Source: Paraliobacillus salinarum (lineage in GTDB: Bacteria; Bacillota; Bacilli; Bacillales; Amphibacillaceae). From it: a stretch of 64,000 nt of DNA. Below the pieces are notes generated by a model that made no database searches, was not told where the DNA came from, and saw nothing but the letters and a program-made list of their open reading frames with translations. Shown in pieces: positions 1-7,192 of the stretch. Location: assembly GCF_014083865.1 (NCBI RefSeq), contig NZ_JACEFA010000006.1, positions 1 through 64,000 on the forward strand, in the 5' to 3' direction. The translations under genes were made by a program, and so were the position numbers. Within the stretch, counting starts at the first letter, position 1; each line of letters opens with the position of its first letter.

Positions 1-36
1 TTTTGCAAATAAATGAAAATCATTGTACTTAGCCAT
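1..36 (-). CDS. Partial gene running off the left edge (12 codons visible)
   Basis: On the minus strand an ATG at position 36 is preceded by a good ribosome binding site (GGAGGGG, 7 bases away) and opens a frame, MAKYNDFHLFAK, that continues past the window edge. Twelve residues are too few to name a family. The position next to a truncated repeat and an IS4-type gene makes a second transposase gene a reasonable guess, but this is inference. The leader (37-126) is AT-rich and holds nothing else I recognise. Confidence 0.4.
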   Translation of the reverse strand, partial: MAKYNDFHLFAK

Positions 37-126
37 GAAAAAACCCCTCCGAATTATCTTGATTTAATTCAAGAATAACGAATAATTCTTTAGGATTTAA
101 ACCATTTTGCTTAACTTGACGGCTAT

Positions 127-226
127 GGGGCACGGCCTCAGCTAACTTGGTAAAGAAAAACACTTTACCAAGTGGATCTTCGGACGCGTGCTGTTCCCGC
201 AGGAGTCTCGCATATTTCCTCTACTT
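127..226 (-). repeat. Structured repeat, copy A (right end missing)
   Basis: Read on the minus strand, this block matches the repeat at 18444-18568: both share GAGACTCCTNCGGGAACAGC followed by a central stem and then a conserved GCCGTGCCC block. The central stem differs in sequence between copies but is preserved as a stem (CTTGGTAAAG with CTTTACCAAG here). The terminal segment corresponding to the right inverted repeat of the other copy is absent; after GTGCCCC the sequence switches to the leader of the edge gene. This is therefore a truncated copy. I recall similar repeats scattered through Bacillaceae genomes, but could not check this. Confidence 0.75.
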
Positions 227-230
227 AAGT

Positions 231-256
231 GCCTATATTCAAACAAGAATATAGGC
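231..256. terminator. Perfect 10-bp hairpin
   Basis: GCCTATATTC (231-240) and GAATATAGGC (247-256) form a perfect stem with a 6-base loop, followed by a T-rich stretch on the plus strand. It lies between the truncated repeat and the IS4-type gene. It could terminate incoming transcription, or be the relic of an element end. Confidence 0.4.
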
Positions 257-282
257 TATTTCTATTTACAAAAATAAAAAAT

Positions 283-336
283 GCTCCTATTGTAGAAGAG
301 AGACCATACTTGTTCCCAAATCTTCTACAAAGGAGC
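283..336 (+). promoter_or_regulatory. Stem-loop that sequesters the transposase ribosome binding site
   Basis: GCTCCTATTGTAGAAG (283-298) can pair with CTTCTACAAAGGAGC (322-336), a stem of 15 pairs with one bulged base. The right arm contains the AAGGAG ribosome binding site that serves the ATG at 342. RNA that reads in from outside would fold this stem and hide the site. Similar structures are known in other insertion sequences as protection against read-through from host promoters. Confidence 0.6.
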
Positions 337-341
337 ACAAA

Positions 342-1541
342 ATGTGTACTAAAAGTATAGGTCATAAACAGCTAATTAGTCAATGTTTATCTGTATTACC
401 AACAGAAGTTTTTTCTTCTCCACTATTAAATTATGAGTATGACAAGCTTTCTGTAGATGCATTAATGAAAGTGTTTGTTGCTGCGCAACTAGATAAATGG
501 GAATCGTATGATGATATGGAAGAAAAACTTCGAGCCAACCCAGACTTTTGTGAATCGATCGCTTTATCTAGTATTAGTGGATCCCAGTTAAGCCGAAGAA
601 TAAATGCGTTGCCAACAGAATATGCACAACAGCTCTTTCAACGTGTAGTGCATATCATTCAAGATATGACGAAAGGTCATAAAGGAATAAATAAAGCTGT
701 CGGACGCTTGAAAATTGTTGATTCTACACATTTGAAGCTACCATCCGCCCTTTGTGATTGGGCGTTTGTCACCAAAAGTTGGAATGTCGTGAAAATGCAC
801 ACCCGTATTGTAGTCGTTTCAGAAGATATCTCCTATCCAGATAAGATCATTCCTTCTACAGGTAACGTCGGTGACGTTGAGACAGGTGAGCTACTCGTTG
901 AAGAAAACGACGCTACGTATCTGATGGATAGAGGCTATCCTTCGAAAAAGAATGTGACTGCTTGGGTGGATAAAGGAATAGATTTTGTCGTTCGTATTAC
1001 TAAGAAAATTACAGCGACACCAATAGAAAGGTATGAGTGTCTACATCCTTCTGTGCTTACAGATGCCAAAGTGCAGTGTAGTTATTCTAAAGAGCCACTT
1101 CGCTTAATCGAGTTTACGGATGAAGCAGGGACGTTATATCGCTTGCTAACAACGAGATGGGATTTACCTGCGGAGCAGGTGATGGACCTATATCGTCATC
1201 GCTGGATGATTGAAACCTTTTTTAAATGGGTAAAACAACATTTAAGATTAGTTAAGATTTGGAGCACAAAACCACAAGGCATGTGGAATCAAATGTTTCT
1301 CGCTTTGGCAGCTTATGGATTAGCTTTAATCCTTCAATTACAAATGAAAACAAAGAAGAAGCTGTGGCAGTTTTTACGTCTTATGCGTACGTATATGTAT
1401 AAACCTTATGATGCATTCAAAGAAGCGCTTTTCAGAAAGAAAAGCAAAACAACTCGAGGTCGACAGAAAATACCGATACGTAAAACAATAACAATGTTTG
1501 AAGGAACAATAGCTATGATCAAGCCACAAAAAAAGAAATAA
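342..1541 (+). CDS. IS4-family-type DDE transposase
   Basis: This 399-residue protein is a transposase of the RNase H-like DDE class. The first catalytic Asp is in the IVDSTHL segment (about residue 127), the second in YLMDRGYPSK (about 198), and the Glu lies in YRHRWMIETFFKWVK near residue 297. That last segment fits the Y-(2)-R-(3)-E-(6)-K signature of the IS4 family. The ATG at 342 is 6 bases after AAGGAG, which is held in a stem-loop. No frameshift or internal stop is seen, so the gene is probably functional. The subgroup is not assigned. Confidence 0.85.
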   Translation: MCTKSIGHKQLISQCLSVLPTEVFSSPLLNYEYDKLSVDALMKVFVAAQLDKWESYDDMEEKLRANPDFCESIALSSISGSQLSRRINALPTEYAQQLFQRVVHIIQDMTKGHKGINKAVGRLKIVDSTHLKLPSALCDWAFVTKSWNVVKMHTRIVVVSEDISYPDKIIPSTGNVGDVETGELLVEENDATYLMDRGYPSKKNVTAWVDKGIDFVVRITKKITATPIERYECLHPSVLTDAKVQCSYSKEPLRLIEFTDEAGTLYRLLTTRWDLPAEQVMDLYRHRWMIETFFKWVKQHLRLVKIWSTKPQGMWNQMFLALAAYGLALILQLQMKTKKKLWQFLRLMRTYMYKPYDAFKEALFRKKSKTTRGRQKIPIRKTITMFEGTIAMIKPQKKK

Positions 1542-1578
1542 AAGAAGCTTTAATTCTACAACATAATATACAAAAAAA

Positions 1579-1617
1579 GGGAACAAGGTCTTCTTTATGA
1601 CCCGGTTCCCTTTTTAA
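1579..1617 (+). terminator. Terminator after the IS4-type transposase
   Basis: GGGAACAAGGTC (1579 onward) and GACCCGGTTCCC form an imperfect stem followed by TTTTT, downstream of the transposase stop. It may also be part of the right end of the element. Confidence 0.55.
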
Positions 1618-1709
1618 AATTTTTCTTAATAAATCATATGGTATTTTTTTGATTAAATGGTTAAAAACTCTATTGATGCAACGCTAGTGGGTCTGACCCC
1701 TTTGTCCCA

Positions 1710-2618
1710 TTAAATAATGTTACTTACTTCTTGCGCTCTTTTATCTAACTTCTCGGCTGCGAAAGAGATGTTATTAAAGTCCTCTGTAGCTAGTTTCATG
1801 CTTGTTTGTGTGTCATCAATATGGTGATGTACCTTGTTCGTTCCATCAACAATTGCTTGAATTTCCTTTGTGATTGAGGTGACGTTCTCTCTAATTTCAT
1901 TAATCGATTCATCGACTCCATTTGAAAGTTTACGGACCTCTTCAGCAACTACACTAAATCCACGGCCATGCTCACCTGCTCTAGCGGCTTCAATGGCAGC
2001 GTTTAAAGCTAATAAGTTGGTTTGTGAAGCTATTTTTCTTATGATTTCAACAATGCCTTGGATAACATTAGCCTGCTTTTGTAAATTCGTTAATATCAAA
2101 TTGTTTTCTTTATATTCAGTAGAAATCGTATCGATTGTTTGTGATATTTCCGTTCCACGCTTGATCCCTTCTTCTGCACGTTGGCTTAAGTCTTCAGCCA
2201 TATGTTGCAGTTCCTCTACTACCTTTGTAATTGTATCTTGTCGATTGGTAATGTTGGTAGCGATTTTGGAAATACCGACGACTTGATTGTGTTCATTGAT
2301 TAAAGGCATATATGTAGCTTCTAACCAAATGGATTTACCAAATTTATCTTTGCGTTCTATTTTATTTTGAAAACTTTTACCTGATAATAAGTTGTTCCAA
2401 AACGTTTGGTAATCATTACTATTTGCAAATGCAGGAAAACAGAGTGATTGGTGATCCATACCGATCATTTCATTAACTGAATATCCCATTGTTTGTGCAA
2501 AATTTGTGTTCACATAAGCGACTTTACGATCAAGGTCAAAGCGGATAATTGCTGTATTCTTTTCAATTGCTTGTAATACTAATTCGTCCATAGAGTTTAT
2601 TGTTGTATCTGTTAACAT
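1710..2618 (-). CDS. Soluble PAS-domain methyl-accepting chemotaxis protein
   Basis: The 302-residue protein has an N-terminal PAS domain (about residues 15-125, with the typical [13 protein letters not shown] and [12 protein letters not shown] segments) and a C-terminal chemoreceptor signalling domain. The hairpin tip is clear near residue 210 ([20 protein letters not shown]). There is no transmembrane segment, so it acts in the cytoplasm and probably senses a cofactor-bound or redox signal. The start at 2618 was chosen because AGGAGAG lies just upstream; a longer frame starting at 2669 has no such site. It is short for the family, with few helical repeats after the tip. The ligand is unknown. 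It stands alone, convergent with the IS element. Confidence 0.85.
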   Translation of the reverse strand: MLTDTTINSMDELVLQAIEKNTAIIRFDLDRKVAYVNTNFAQTMGYSVNEMIGMDHQSLCFPAFANSNDYQTFWNNLLSGKSFQNKIERKDKFGKSIWLEATYMPLINEHNQVVGISKIATNITNRQDTITKVVEELQHMAEDLSQRAEEGIKRGTEISQTIDTISTEYKENNLILTNLQKQANVIQGIVEIIRKIASQTNLLALNAAIEAARAGEHGRGFSVVAEEVRKLSNGVDESINEIRENVTSITKEIQAIVDGTNKVHHHIDDTQTSMKLATEDFNNISFAAEKLDKRAQEVSNII

Positions 2619-2732
2619 AACATCTCTCCTGAAAAAAATAAAATGGTAATTAATTGCATAAAATTCCACAAATTCTATACAAATATTATATACCCTTAAG
2701 TGTATAACGGTAAACCTTTTTTGAATAAATTA

Positions 2733-2774
2733 CATGACTTTTGTCATGAGACTTAATTATTACATCGTTATAGT
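2733..2774 (+). promoter_or_regulatory. Putative Crp/Fnr-type operator and -10 of the regulator gene
   Basis: CATGAC-TTTT-GTCATG (2733-2748) is a perfect palindrome with the TGAC-N4-GTCA core of FNR-type sites. A TATAGT hexamer begins at 2769, so the palindrome centre would sit close to -41 from the start of transcription. The same geometry occurs before the ATPase and the metallochaperone genes downstream, which suggests autoregulation by the regulator encoded at 2877. Confidence 0.6.
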
Positions 2775-2876
2775 GTTTTTCCTGTATACTATATTTATAT
2801 AAAGGAATTTAATTAAGAGCACGCACTGAAAATCATGGAAAAACAGTACGTTATTTTTTAAGGAAGGGATAGTGTT

Positions 2877-3569
2877 ATGGTGGCTTGTAATCATCAAACA
2901 GATCGTTTATGTTTAGTGCATGTACCGATTTTTAATCATCTTACAAAAGAAGAAATGAATTATATTAATAAACATCTTCAAAGTGCCTCCTACGAAAAAG
3001 GTTCTATCATTTTCATGCCAGAAGATCAAGCGCAGGGATTAATCGTAGTAAATGACGGTAAGGTGAAGTTATCAAAAATTAATCAGGATGGAAAAGAACA
3101 AATTTTACGTATATTAACACATACAGACTCTGTTGGTGAATTATCTTTATTTAAAGAATATTATTATACTAGTCAAGCAGAAGCGATAACAGATGTGAAG
3201 GTGTGTCTGATAAGAAGGAACGACATGCAAGACATCATTCAAGCTTATCCTGAGATTGCACGTAAATTACTAGAGGTAGTTAGTGAGCGGTTGGAGGATA
3301 CGGAAAATCATATTGAACAATTAACGCTTCATAACGTAGAGCAACGTATCATTCATGCCTTGGTGCAGTTTGCTAAAGAACAAGCTCCTAATAAAGAGAC
3401 CAATTTACTGATTACATTACCGTTAAGTAAAGGCAATCTTGCAGGTTTAATTGGAATCACGCTAGAAACGTTAAGCAGAAATTTAGCGTTAATGGAATCA
3501 CAAGGACGAATTCAACTCGAAGGACAACGAAAAATTATAATTAAAGATATTAACCAATTAAAAATATAA
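2877..3569 (+). CDS. Crp/Fnr-family transcriptional regulator
   Basis: The 230-residue protein has a cyclic-nucleotide-binding-type beta barrel (about residues 20-130), a long dimer helix and a C-terminal winged helix. The recognition helix region is near GLIGITLETLSRNLALME (about 187-204), with the ETxSR signature of FNR-like proteins. Cysteines occur at positions 4, 12 and about 109, but there is no four-cysteine iron-sulfur set as in E. coli FNR. This resembles the Flp-type regulators of lactic acid bacteria, which are known to use a thiol switch; a thiol switch here is inference. It precedes a metal ATPase and a chaperone with matching operators, so it is probably their activator. The ATG follows AAGGAAGGGATAGTGTT. 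Confidence 0.85.
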   Translation: MVACNHQTDRLCLVHVPIFNHLTKEEMNYINKHLQSASYEKGSIIFMPEDQAQGLIVVNDGKVKLSKINQDGKEQILRILTHTDSVGELSLFKEYYYTSQAEAITDVKVCLIRRNDMQDIIQAYPEIARKLLEVVSERLEDTENHIEQLTLHNVEQRIIHALVQFAKEQAPNKETNLLITLPLSKGNLAGLIGITLETLSRNLALMESQGRIQLEGQRKIIIKDINQLKI

Positions 3570-3576
3570 ATGATGT

Positions 3577-3616
3577 AAAACAAGCTTAATGAAAATAATT
3601 CATTAAGCTTGTTTTT
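3577..3616 (+). terminator. Rho-independent terminator after the Crp/Fnr gene
   Basis: AACAAGCTTAATGAA and TTCATTAAGCTTGTT pair almost perfectly and are followed by TTTTTT. It separates the regulator from the ATPase gene, which therefore has its own promoter. Confidence 0.85.
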
Positions 3617-3664
3617 TATGTAAGAAACTAAGTTTCTTATAAAAAGAAAAATAGATTTTTAGTA

Positions 3665-3707
3665 TTTGACATAGGTCAAATTAAAACATCTACAAAGCGA
3701 GTAAACT
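3665..3707 (+). promoter_or_regulatory. FNR-type operator and -10 before the P-type ATPase gene
   Basis: TTTGAC-ATAG-GTCAAA (3665-3680) is a perfect palindrome that fits TTGAY-N4-RTCAA. A TAAACT hexamer starts at 3702, which puts the start of transcription near 3714 and the palindrome centre at about -41.5, the standard position for class II activation by Crp/Fnr proteins. Confidence 0.65.
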
Positions 3708-3795
3708 AAAATTAAAGAAATCAAACAAAATAGTTGTTAGCTAGCTATATGTCATATGTACAAGAAAAAATATATCATTTATGGAGGGAAAAAGA

Positions 3796-5667
3796 ATGCA
3801 ACATTTTATTTTAGGGAAGAAAAATCAAATTACGTTAATTAGTGCAATTTTAATTACTATTGGTTTTTTTGCTCATTTTAGTTTAAGTAATGCCTTTATC
3901 TTTAATTGGGCTTTGATCATTGCATCTATTCTTGGGGTGACCCCGATTGCGATTCAAGCTTATCAGGCTTTAAAAGTAAAGGTAGTTAGTATTGATGTAC
4001 TAGTGACCATCGCAGTAATTGGGGCTGTCATCATACAAAACTATGAAGAGTCAGCCATTGTTACCTTCTTATTCTTATTTGGTGCATATTTAGAGCAACG
4101 TACGTTAAACAAAACCCGCTCAGCTATTAAAGGATTAACTGAGATGGCGCCGGACAGTGCTCTAAAGCAAATGGAAAATGGCGAATTTGAATCCGTAGAT
4201 GTAGATGATGTAGATGAAGGTGACATACTGTTAGTGAAAACTGGTGGAAAGATACCAGTAGATGGGACGGTAATGACTGGTGAAGGTCATATTAACGAAG
4301 CGAGTATTACAGGAGAGTCAGTTCCAGTCGGTAAAATAAAAGGATCAAAAGTTTTTGCGGGAACAATACTAGAAAATGGAACGATTCAAATTCAAGCCGA
4401 CCGAGTTGGTGAAGATACAACGTTTGGACGTATTATTGAGTTGGTAGAAGAGGCACAAGATTCAAAGTCAGCAGCAGAACGATTTATTGATCGATTTTCT
4501 AAATATTACACACCTGCTGTTCTAGTTCTCGGCATTATCGTTTGGCTATTTACATCTGATATTGAATTGGCCATCACAGTATTAGTATTAGGATGTCCAG
4601 GCGCACTAGTTATTGGAGTTCCTGTATCGAATGTTTCTGGTATTGGAAATGGGGCGCGAAACGGCGTTCTTTTAAAAGGGAGCGAAGTCATCAATGATTT
4701 TAGTAAAGTAGACACAATCTTCTTTGATAAAACAGGCACACTAACAGTAGGTAATCCCGAAGTAGCAGAAATCGAAGTTTACGCAAAAGAACAAGAAGAA
4801 ACATTTAATTATTTAGCCAGTGTGGAACGTGAATCAGATCATCCGTTGGCGATGGCGATCCTAAACTATATTGGAGAAACCACCTTTTATACCGTTGAAA
4901 AAACGGAAGTCGAAAAAGGAGGTGGAATTACTGCACGGGTTAATGGTCATCGTGTTGTTATTGGGAACGAGTCGCTTATGGAGAAGGAAAATATCCATTT
5001 AACAAACAAGGTAAAAGCAGACATCATAAAATTTGAACAAAACGGTAATTCACTTGTTTTAACAGCGATTGATGGAGAGCTAAAAGTACTTATGGGCATT
5101 AGAGATCAAGTTCGTCCAGGCGTGAAGCACGATCTTCAGCAGTTGAAAAAACTCGGCGTGAAAAACCTTGTCGTACTTTCTGGAGATAATCAAGGAACTG
5201 TTGATGTAGTTGCTCGTGAACTCAAGTTAACAGAGGCGCACGGAAATATGCTTCCAGAACAAAAGTCATCTTACATTGAAAAAGTACAAAAAGTAGGTAA
5301 AGTTGTTGCCTTCGTAGGTGATGGTGTCAATGACAGTCCTTCATTAGCATTAGCTGATATTGGGATTGCTATGGGGAGTGGAACAGATGTTGCAATTGAA
5401 ACATCAGATGTTGTCTTAATGAACTCTGATTTCAGTCACTTGCCACACGCTTTGGGCTTAACGAAATCAACTGCAAGAAATATGAAGCAGAATATTGTTA
5501 TTGCAGTAGGGGTCGTATTGGTTCTATTAGCCAGCTTACTGTTTAGTGAGTGGATGAACATGTCAATCGGTATGCTCGTACACGAGGCAAGTATTTTAGC
5601 AGTTATTCTAAACGGAATGAGGTTACTAAGGTATCGATTAAAAGGTTCTCGAAACAAAGAAATGTAA
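3796..5667 (+). CDS. Heavy-metal-translocating P1B-type ATPase with a CPG motif
   Basis: This 623-residue membrane protein has the P-type ATPase parts in order: transmembrane helices at the N-terminus, the TGES actuator motif (about 172), a transmembrane CPG motif (about 267, in LGCPGALVIG), the phosphorylation motif DKTGT (about 311), an SDHPLA segment of the HP type, and GDGVND near residue 508. Copper exporters usually have CPC and zinc/cadmium exporters CPC or similar; CPG is uncommon, so the metal cannot be named. There is no N-terminal metal-binding domain; a separate one is encoded just downstream. The start at 3796 has GGAGGG 7 bases upstream, while the ATG at 3781 has no ribosome binding site. 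Confidence 0.85.
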   Translation: MQHFILGKKNQITLISAILITIGFFAHFSLSNAFIFNWALIIASILGVTPIAIQAYQALKVKVVSIDVLVTIAVIGAVIIQNYEESAIVTFLFLFGAYLEQRTLNKTRSAIKGLTEMAPDSALKQMENGEFESVDVDDVDEGDILLVKTGGKIPVDGTVMTGEGHINEASITGESVPVGKIKGSKVFAGTILENGTIQIQADRVGEDTTFGRIIELVEEAQDSKSAAERFIDRFSKYYTPAVLVLGIIVWLFTSDIELAITVLVLGCPGALVIGVPVSNVSGIGNGARNGVLLKGSEVINDFSKVDTIFFDKTGTLTVGNPEVAEIEVYAKEQEETFNYLASVERESDHPLAMAILNYIGETTFYTVEKTEVEKGGGITARVNGHRVVIGNESLMEKENIHLTNKVKADIIKFEQNGNSLVLTAIDGELKVLMGIRDQVRPGVKHDLQQLKKLGVKNLVVLSGDNQGTVDVVARELKLTEAHGNMLPEQKSSYIEKVQKVGKVVAFVGDGVNDSPSLALADIGIAMGSGTDVAIETSDVVLMNSDFSHLPHALGLTKSTARNMKQNIVIAVGVVLVLLASLLFSEWMNMSIGMLVHEASILAVILNGMRLLRYRLKGSRNKEM

Positions 5668-5705
5668 CCAAATAATATTGTAATAAGTTAAAAAATTTTC
5701 CAAAC

Positions 5706-5747
5706 TTGATTTGGATCAAATTTTTATAATCAATTCCCCTTTATACT
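5706..5747 (+). promoter_or_regulatory. FNR-type operator and -10 before the metallochaperone gene
   Basis: TTGAT-TTGG-ATCAA (5706-5719) is a perfect palindrome. A TATACT hexamer starts at 5742, giving a centre at about -41.5 from the predicted start at 5754. The spacing from centre to -10 (29.5 bp) is the same as for the ATPase gene. Confidence 0.65.
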
Positions 5748-5810
5748 AGAACTATAAAGAATAAAGGGAAACAAAGCGAAAGCATAATATAAAAAAAGGA
5801 GAGATTTATC

Positions 5811-6044
5811 ATGCAAAAAGCAACAATTCAATTAGAAACACTATCATGTCCATCTTGTTTACAAAAAATTGAGAATGCAGTTAAGGGATTAGAAGGTGTT
5901 GAAAAAGATAGTGTTAAAGTGATGTTTAATTCAAGTAAAGTAAAGACAACATTTGATTCGCAAGTTATATCAATTGAAGATGTAGAGAAATCAATTAAAA
6001 AATTAGGCTACCCCGTGATTAAGTCGAAAGTATCGGCTGTGTAA
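5811..6044 (+). CDS. Small heavy-metal-associated (HMA) domain protein
   Basis: The 77-residue protein is one HMA fold of the CopZ type with a CPSC metal-binding motif at residues 14-17 (LETLSCPSCLQKIENAV), where most family members have MxCxxC. It probably carries a soft metal ion in the cytoplasm and hands it to the P-type ATPase encoded upstream, which lacks its own HMA domain. The ATG follows AAAGGAGAG with good spacing. It has its own promoter with an FNR-type operator, so it is likely co-regulated with the ATPase rather than only co-transcribed. The metal is not known. Confidence 0.85.
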   Translation: MQKATIQLETLSCPSCLQKIENAVKGLEGVEKDSVKVMFNSSKVKTTFDSQVISIEDVEKSIKKLGYPVIKSKVSAV

Positions 6045-6077
6045 TCGAACAGAAAATTAAAGAGTACAATTATTCTA

Positions 6078-6115
6078 GAAAGCGGACTGACCACACATGA
6101 AGTCAGTTCGTTTTC
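6078..6115 (+). terminator. Terminator after the metallochaperone gene
   Basis: AAAGCGGACTGAC and GTCAGTTCGTTTT form a stem with a short loop, followed by a T-rich tail. Confidence 0.7.
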
Positions 6116-6203
6116 TTATTTGTATAGAAGAAATATATAAACTAACTTTGAATAGGTCTTTTGAATTTAAATAAGAACACTTGTTCCTATTTTTGATAAG
6201 TTG

Positions 6204-6212
6204 TGATATAAT
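6204..6212 (+). promoter_or_regulatory. Extended -10 promoter of the toxin mRNA
   Basis: TGATATAAT is a TGnTATAAT extended -10 element about 70 bases before the toxin start codon. This gives a leader of roughly 55 bases, which contains GGTCGGCTA (6241-6249), complementary to a segment near the 3' end of the same transcript (TAGCCGATCC at 6424-6433). Confidence 0.6.
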
Positions 6213-6274
6213 ACAAGCAGATAATGTTCTTTTAGGGAAAGGTCGGCTAACCTCGAAGTAAGGAGGTGATGCCA

Positions 6275-6370
6275 GTGGGTATGTATGAGATCTTCATGGT
6301 GCTATTTGGGTTTGGCACGTTATTGACTGCATTACTCGCATTAGTCGTTTCAATGATTAACAAAAAATAG
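6275..6370 (+). CDS. Putative holin-like toxin of a type I toxin-antitoxin system
   Basis: This 31-residue peptide (from GTG at 6275; 29 from the ATG at 6281) is one hydrophobic helix, MYEIFMVLFGFGTLLTALLA..., ending in a basic MINKK tail. It matches the Fst/TxpA holin-like toxin type, which inserts in the membrane and damages it when over-produced. AAGGAGG lies 8 bases before the GTG, which decides the start. The gene sits in a typical layout: an extended -10 promoter, a long structured 3' end, and a convergent antisense RNA. No toxin activity can be read from sequence, but length, composition and context agree. Confidence 0.75.
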   Translation: MGMYEIFMVLFGFGTLLTALLALVVSMINKK

Positions 6371-6496
6371 ACCTCCCTATTTACCCTGACAAGTGACTAG
6401 GAGAGGTCTATCGTATAAGTAGATAGCCGATCCCTCTGGGGGAACCGCTTATCTTCAGGTCACAGGACGGCTGTGGCCTTTATTTCAATTTATATA
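6362..6496 (-). ncRNA. Putative antisense antitoxin RNA, convergent with the toxin mRNA
   Basis: On the minus strand TGGTATAAT (6502-6510) is an extended -10 element; transcription would start near 6496. It would end at the stem TAGACCTC/GAGGTCTA (6368-6412), which on this strand is followed by TTTTTT. The roughly 130-base RNA overlaps the 3' part of the toxin mRNA, whose own terminator lies inside the antisense gene. This is the convergent layout of Fst/TxpA type I systems. Confidence 0.65.
6457..6486 (+). terminator. Terminator of the toxin mRNA
   Basis: AGGTCACAG (6457-6465) pairs with CTGTGGCCT (6471-6479) through one G-U pair and is followed by TTTATTT. It lies within the antisense RNA gene. 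Confidence 0.65.
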
Positions 6497-6580
6497 TTTT
6501 AATTATACCATATAAGTATGCACTTGAGAAATGAAGTTACTTTCTTCATTTTGTCTTAGGTAAGTAAACGAAGCAGATCA

Positions 6581-7027
6581 TTAATACCCACTGTGTGAAT
6601 CTCTATGGTATTGTCCATTTGCTTGATACAGATAGTTTTCTGGAACTACTTTTTCGATCATTGGAAAAATTGTTCGCTCTTCAAGGCGGACATGCTTTTC
6701 TAATAATGCCCCAAGCTGACGGAACAATTCTGGCTTAGCGGATTGGTTCATTCTTATTTGTCGGATGTAACTGCGGATCTCTACATGTTGGATTAACATT
6801 TCCTGAATGCATGGTTGATTCATGGACTCATATTGTGCATATAAAGGTAATAATACTTCTTCTTCATCACGAAAGTGTTTTTCTCCATCTTGAATCCAAA
6901 AATCAATAACTTCCCTAGTAGTAGGTTGAATACGATCGCTATCACTAAATTTTTTTAGTTTCTGCGCCATCACTAATGTATGGTGGTGATGATGGGTGAG
7001 AGGATGTAATGATTCGTGTCGTTTCAT
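6581..7027 (-). CDS. Hemerythrin-like (HHE domain) protein
   Basis: The 148-residue protein has the four-helix hemerythrin-type ligand pattern: LHPLTHHHHH near the N-terminus, HFRDEEEVLLP near residue 52, HVEIR near 80 and HVRLEERTIFP near 112. Such proteins bind a di-iron centre and are linked to oxygen or nitric oxide handling and iron-sulfur repair. A run of five histidines near residue 12 is a visible oddity. The ATG follows AAAGGAG. A promoter with TTGTTT and TATAAT 17 bp apart is visible around 7100-7130. It stands alone. The substrate is unknown. Confidence 0.8.
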   Translation of the reverse strand: MKRHESLHPLTHHHHHTLVMAQKLKKFSDSDRIQPTTREVIDFWIQDGEKHFRDEEEVLLPLYAQYESMNQPCIQEMLIQHVEIRSYIRQIRMNQSAKPELFRQLGALLEKHVRLEERTIFPMIEKVVPENYLYQANGQYHRDSHSGY

Positions 7028-7192
7028 ATGATCTACTCCTTTCTACTTGAATTGGAATAATTGTTTTAACATATATTTCTATATAAGTATTGTGGCTATC
7101 ATTATAGTGTAAACCGATAAATCAAACAATAATATTTTTTGTATTATTAGTGAATTTGTAAAAAGGTTTAAAAATTATATAAATTTTAAGTT

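Larger units (their letters stand above)
283..1612 (+). mobile_element. IS4-family-like insertion sequence, ends uncertain
   Basis: A complete transposase gene (342-1541) is flanked by short sequences that are partly inverse of each other: TTGTTCCC at 311-318 against GGGAACAA at 1579-1586, with AGACC/GGTC nearby on both sides. The exact ends and any target duplication could not be fixed by eye, so the borders are approximate. No other cargo is present. The element is probably intact, because the transposase is full length. Confidence 0.5.

Noticed and set aside
1685-1707. GGGTC-T-GACCC palindrome near the end of the chemoreceptor gene
   Set aside because: Looks like a short dispersed intergenic motif; a single copy in this window, with no partner or function visible.
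1870-2286. 138-codon plus-strand frame inside the chemoreceptor gene
   Set aside because: It is the opposite strand of a clear PAS/MCP gene, without a ribosome binding site; the translation has no domain.
3781-3795. Upstream ATG of the P-type ATPase
   Set aside because: The ribosome binding site GGAGGG lies between this ATG and the one at 3796, so the downstream ATG is the better start.
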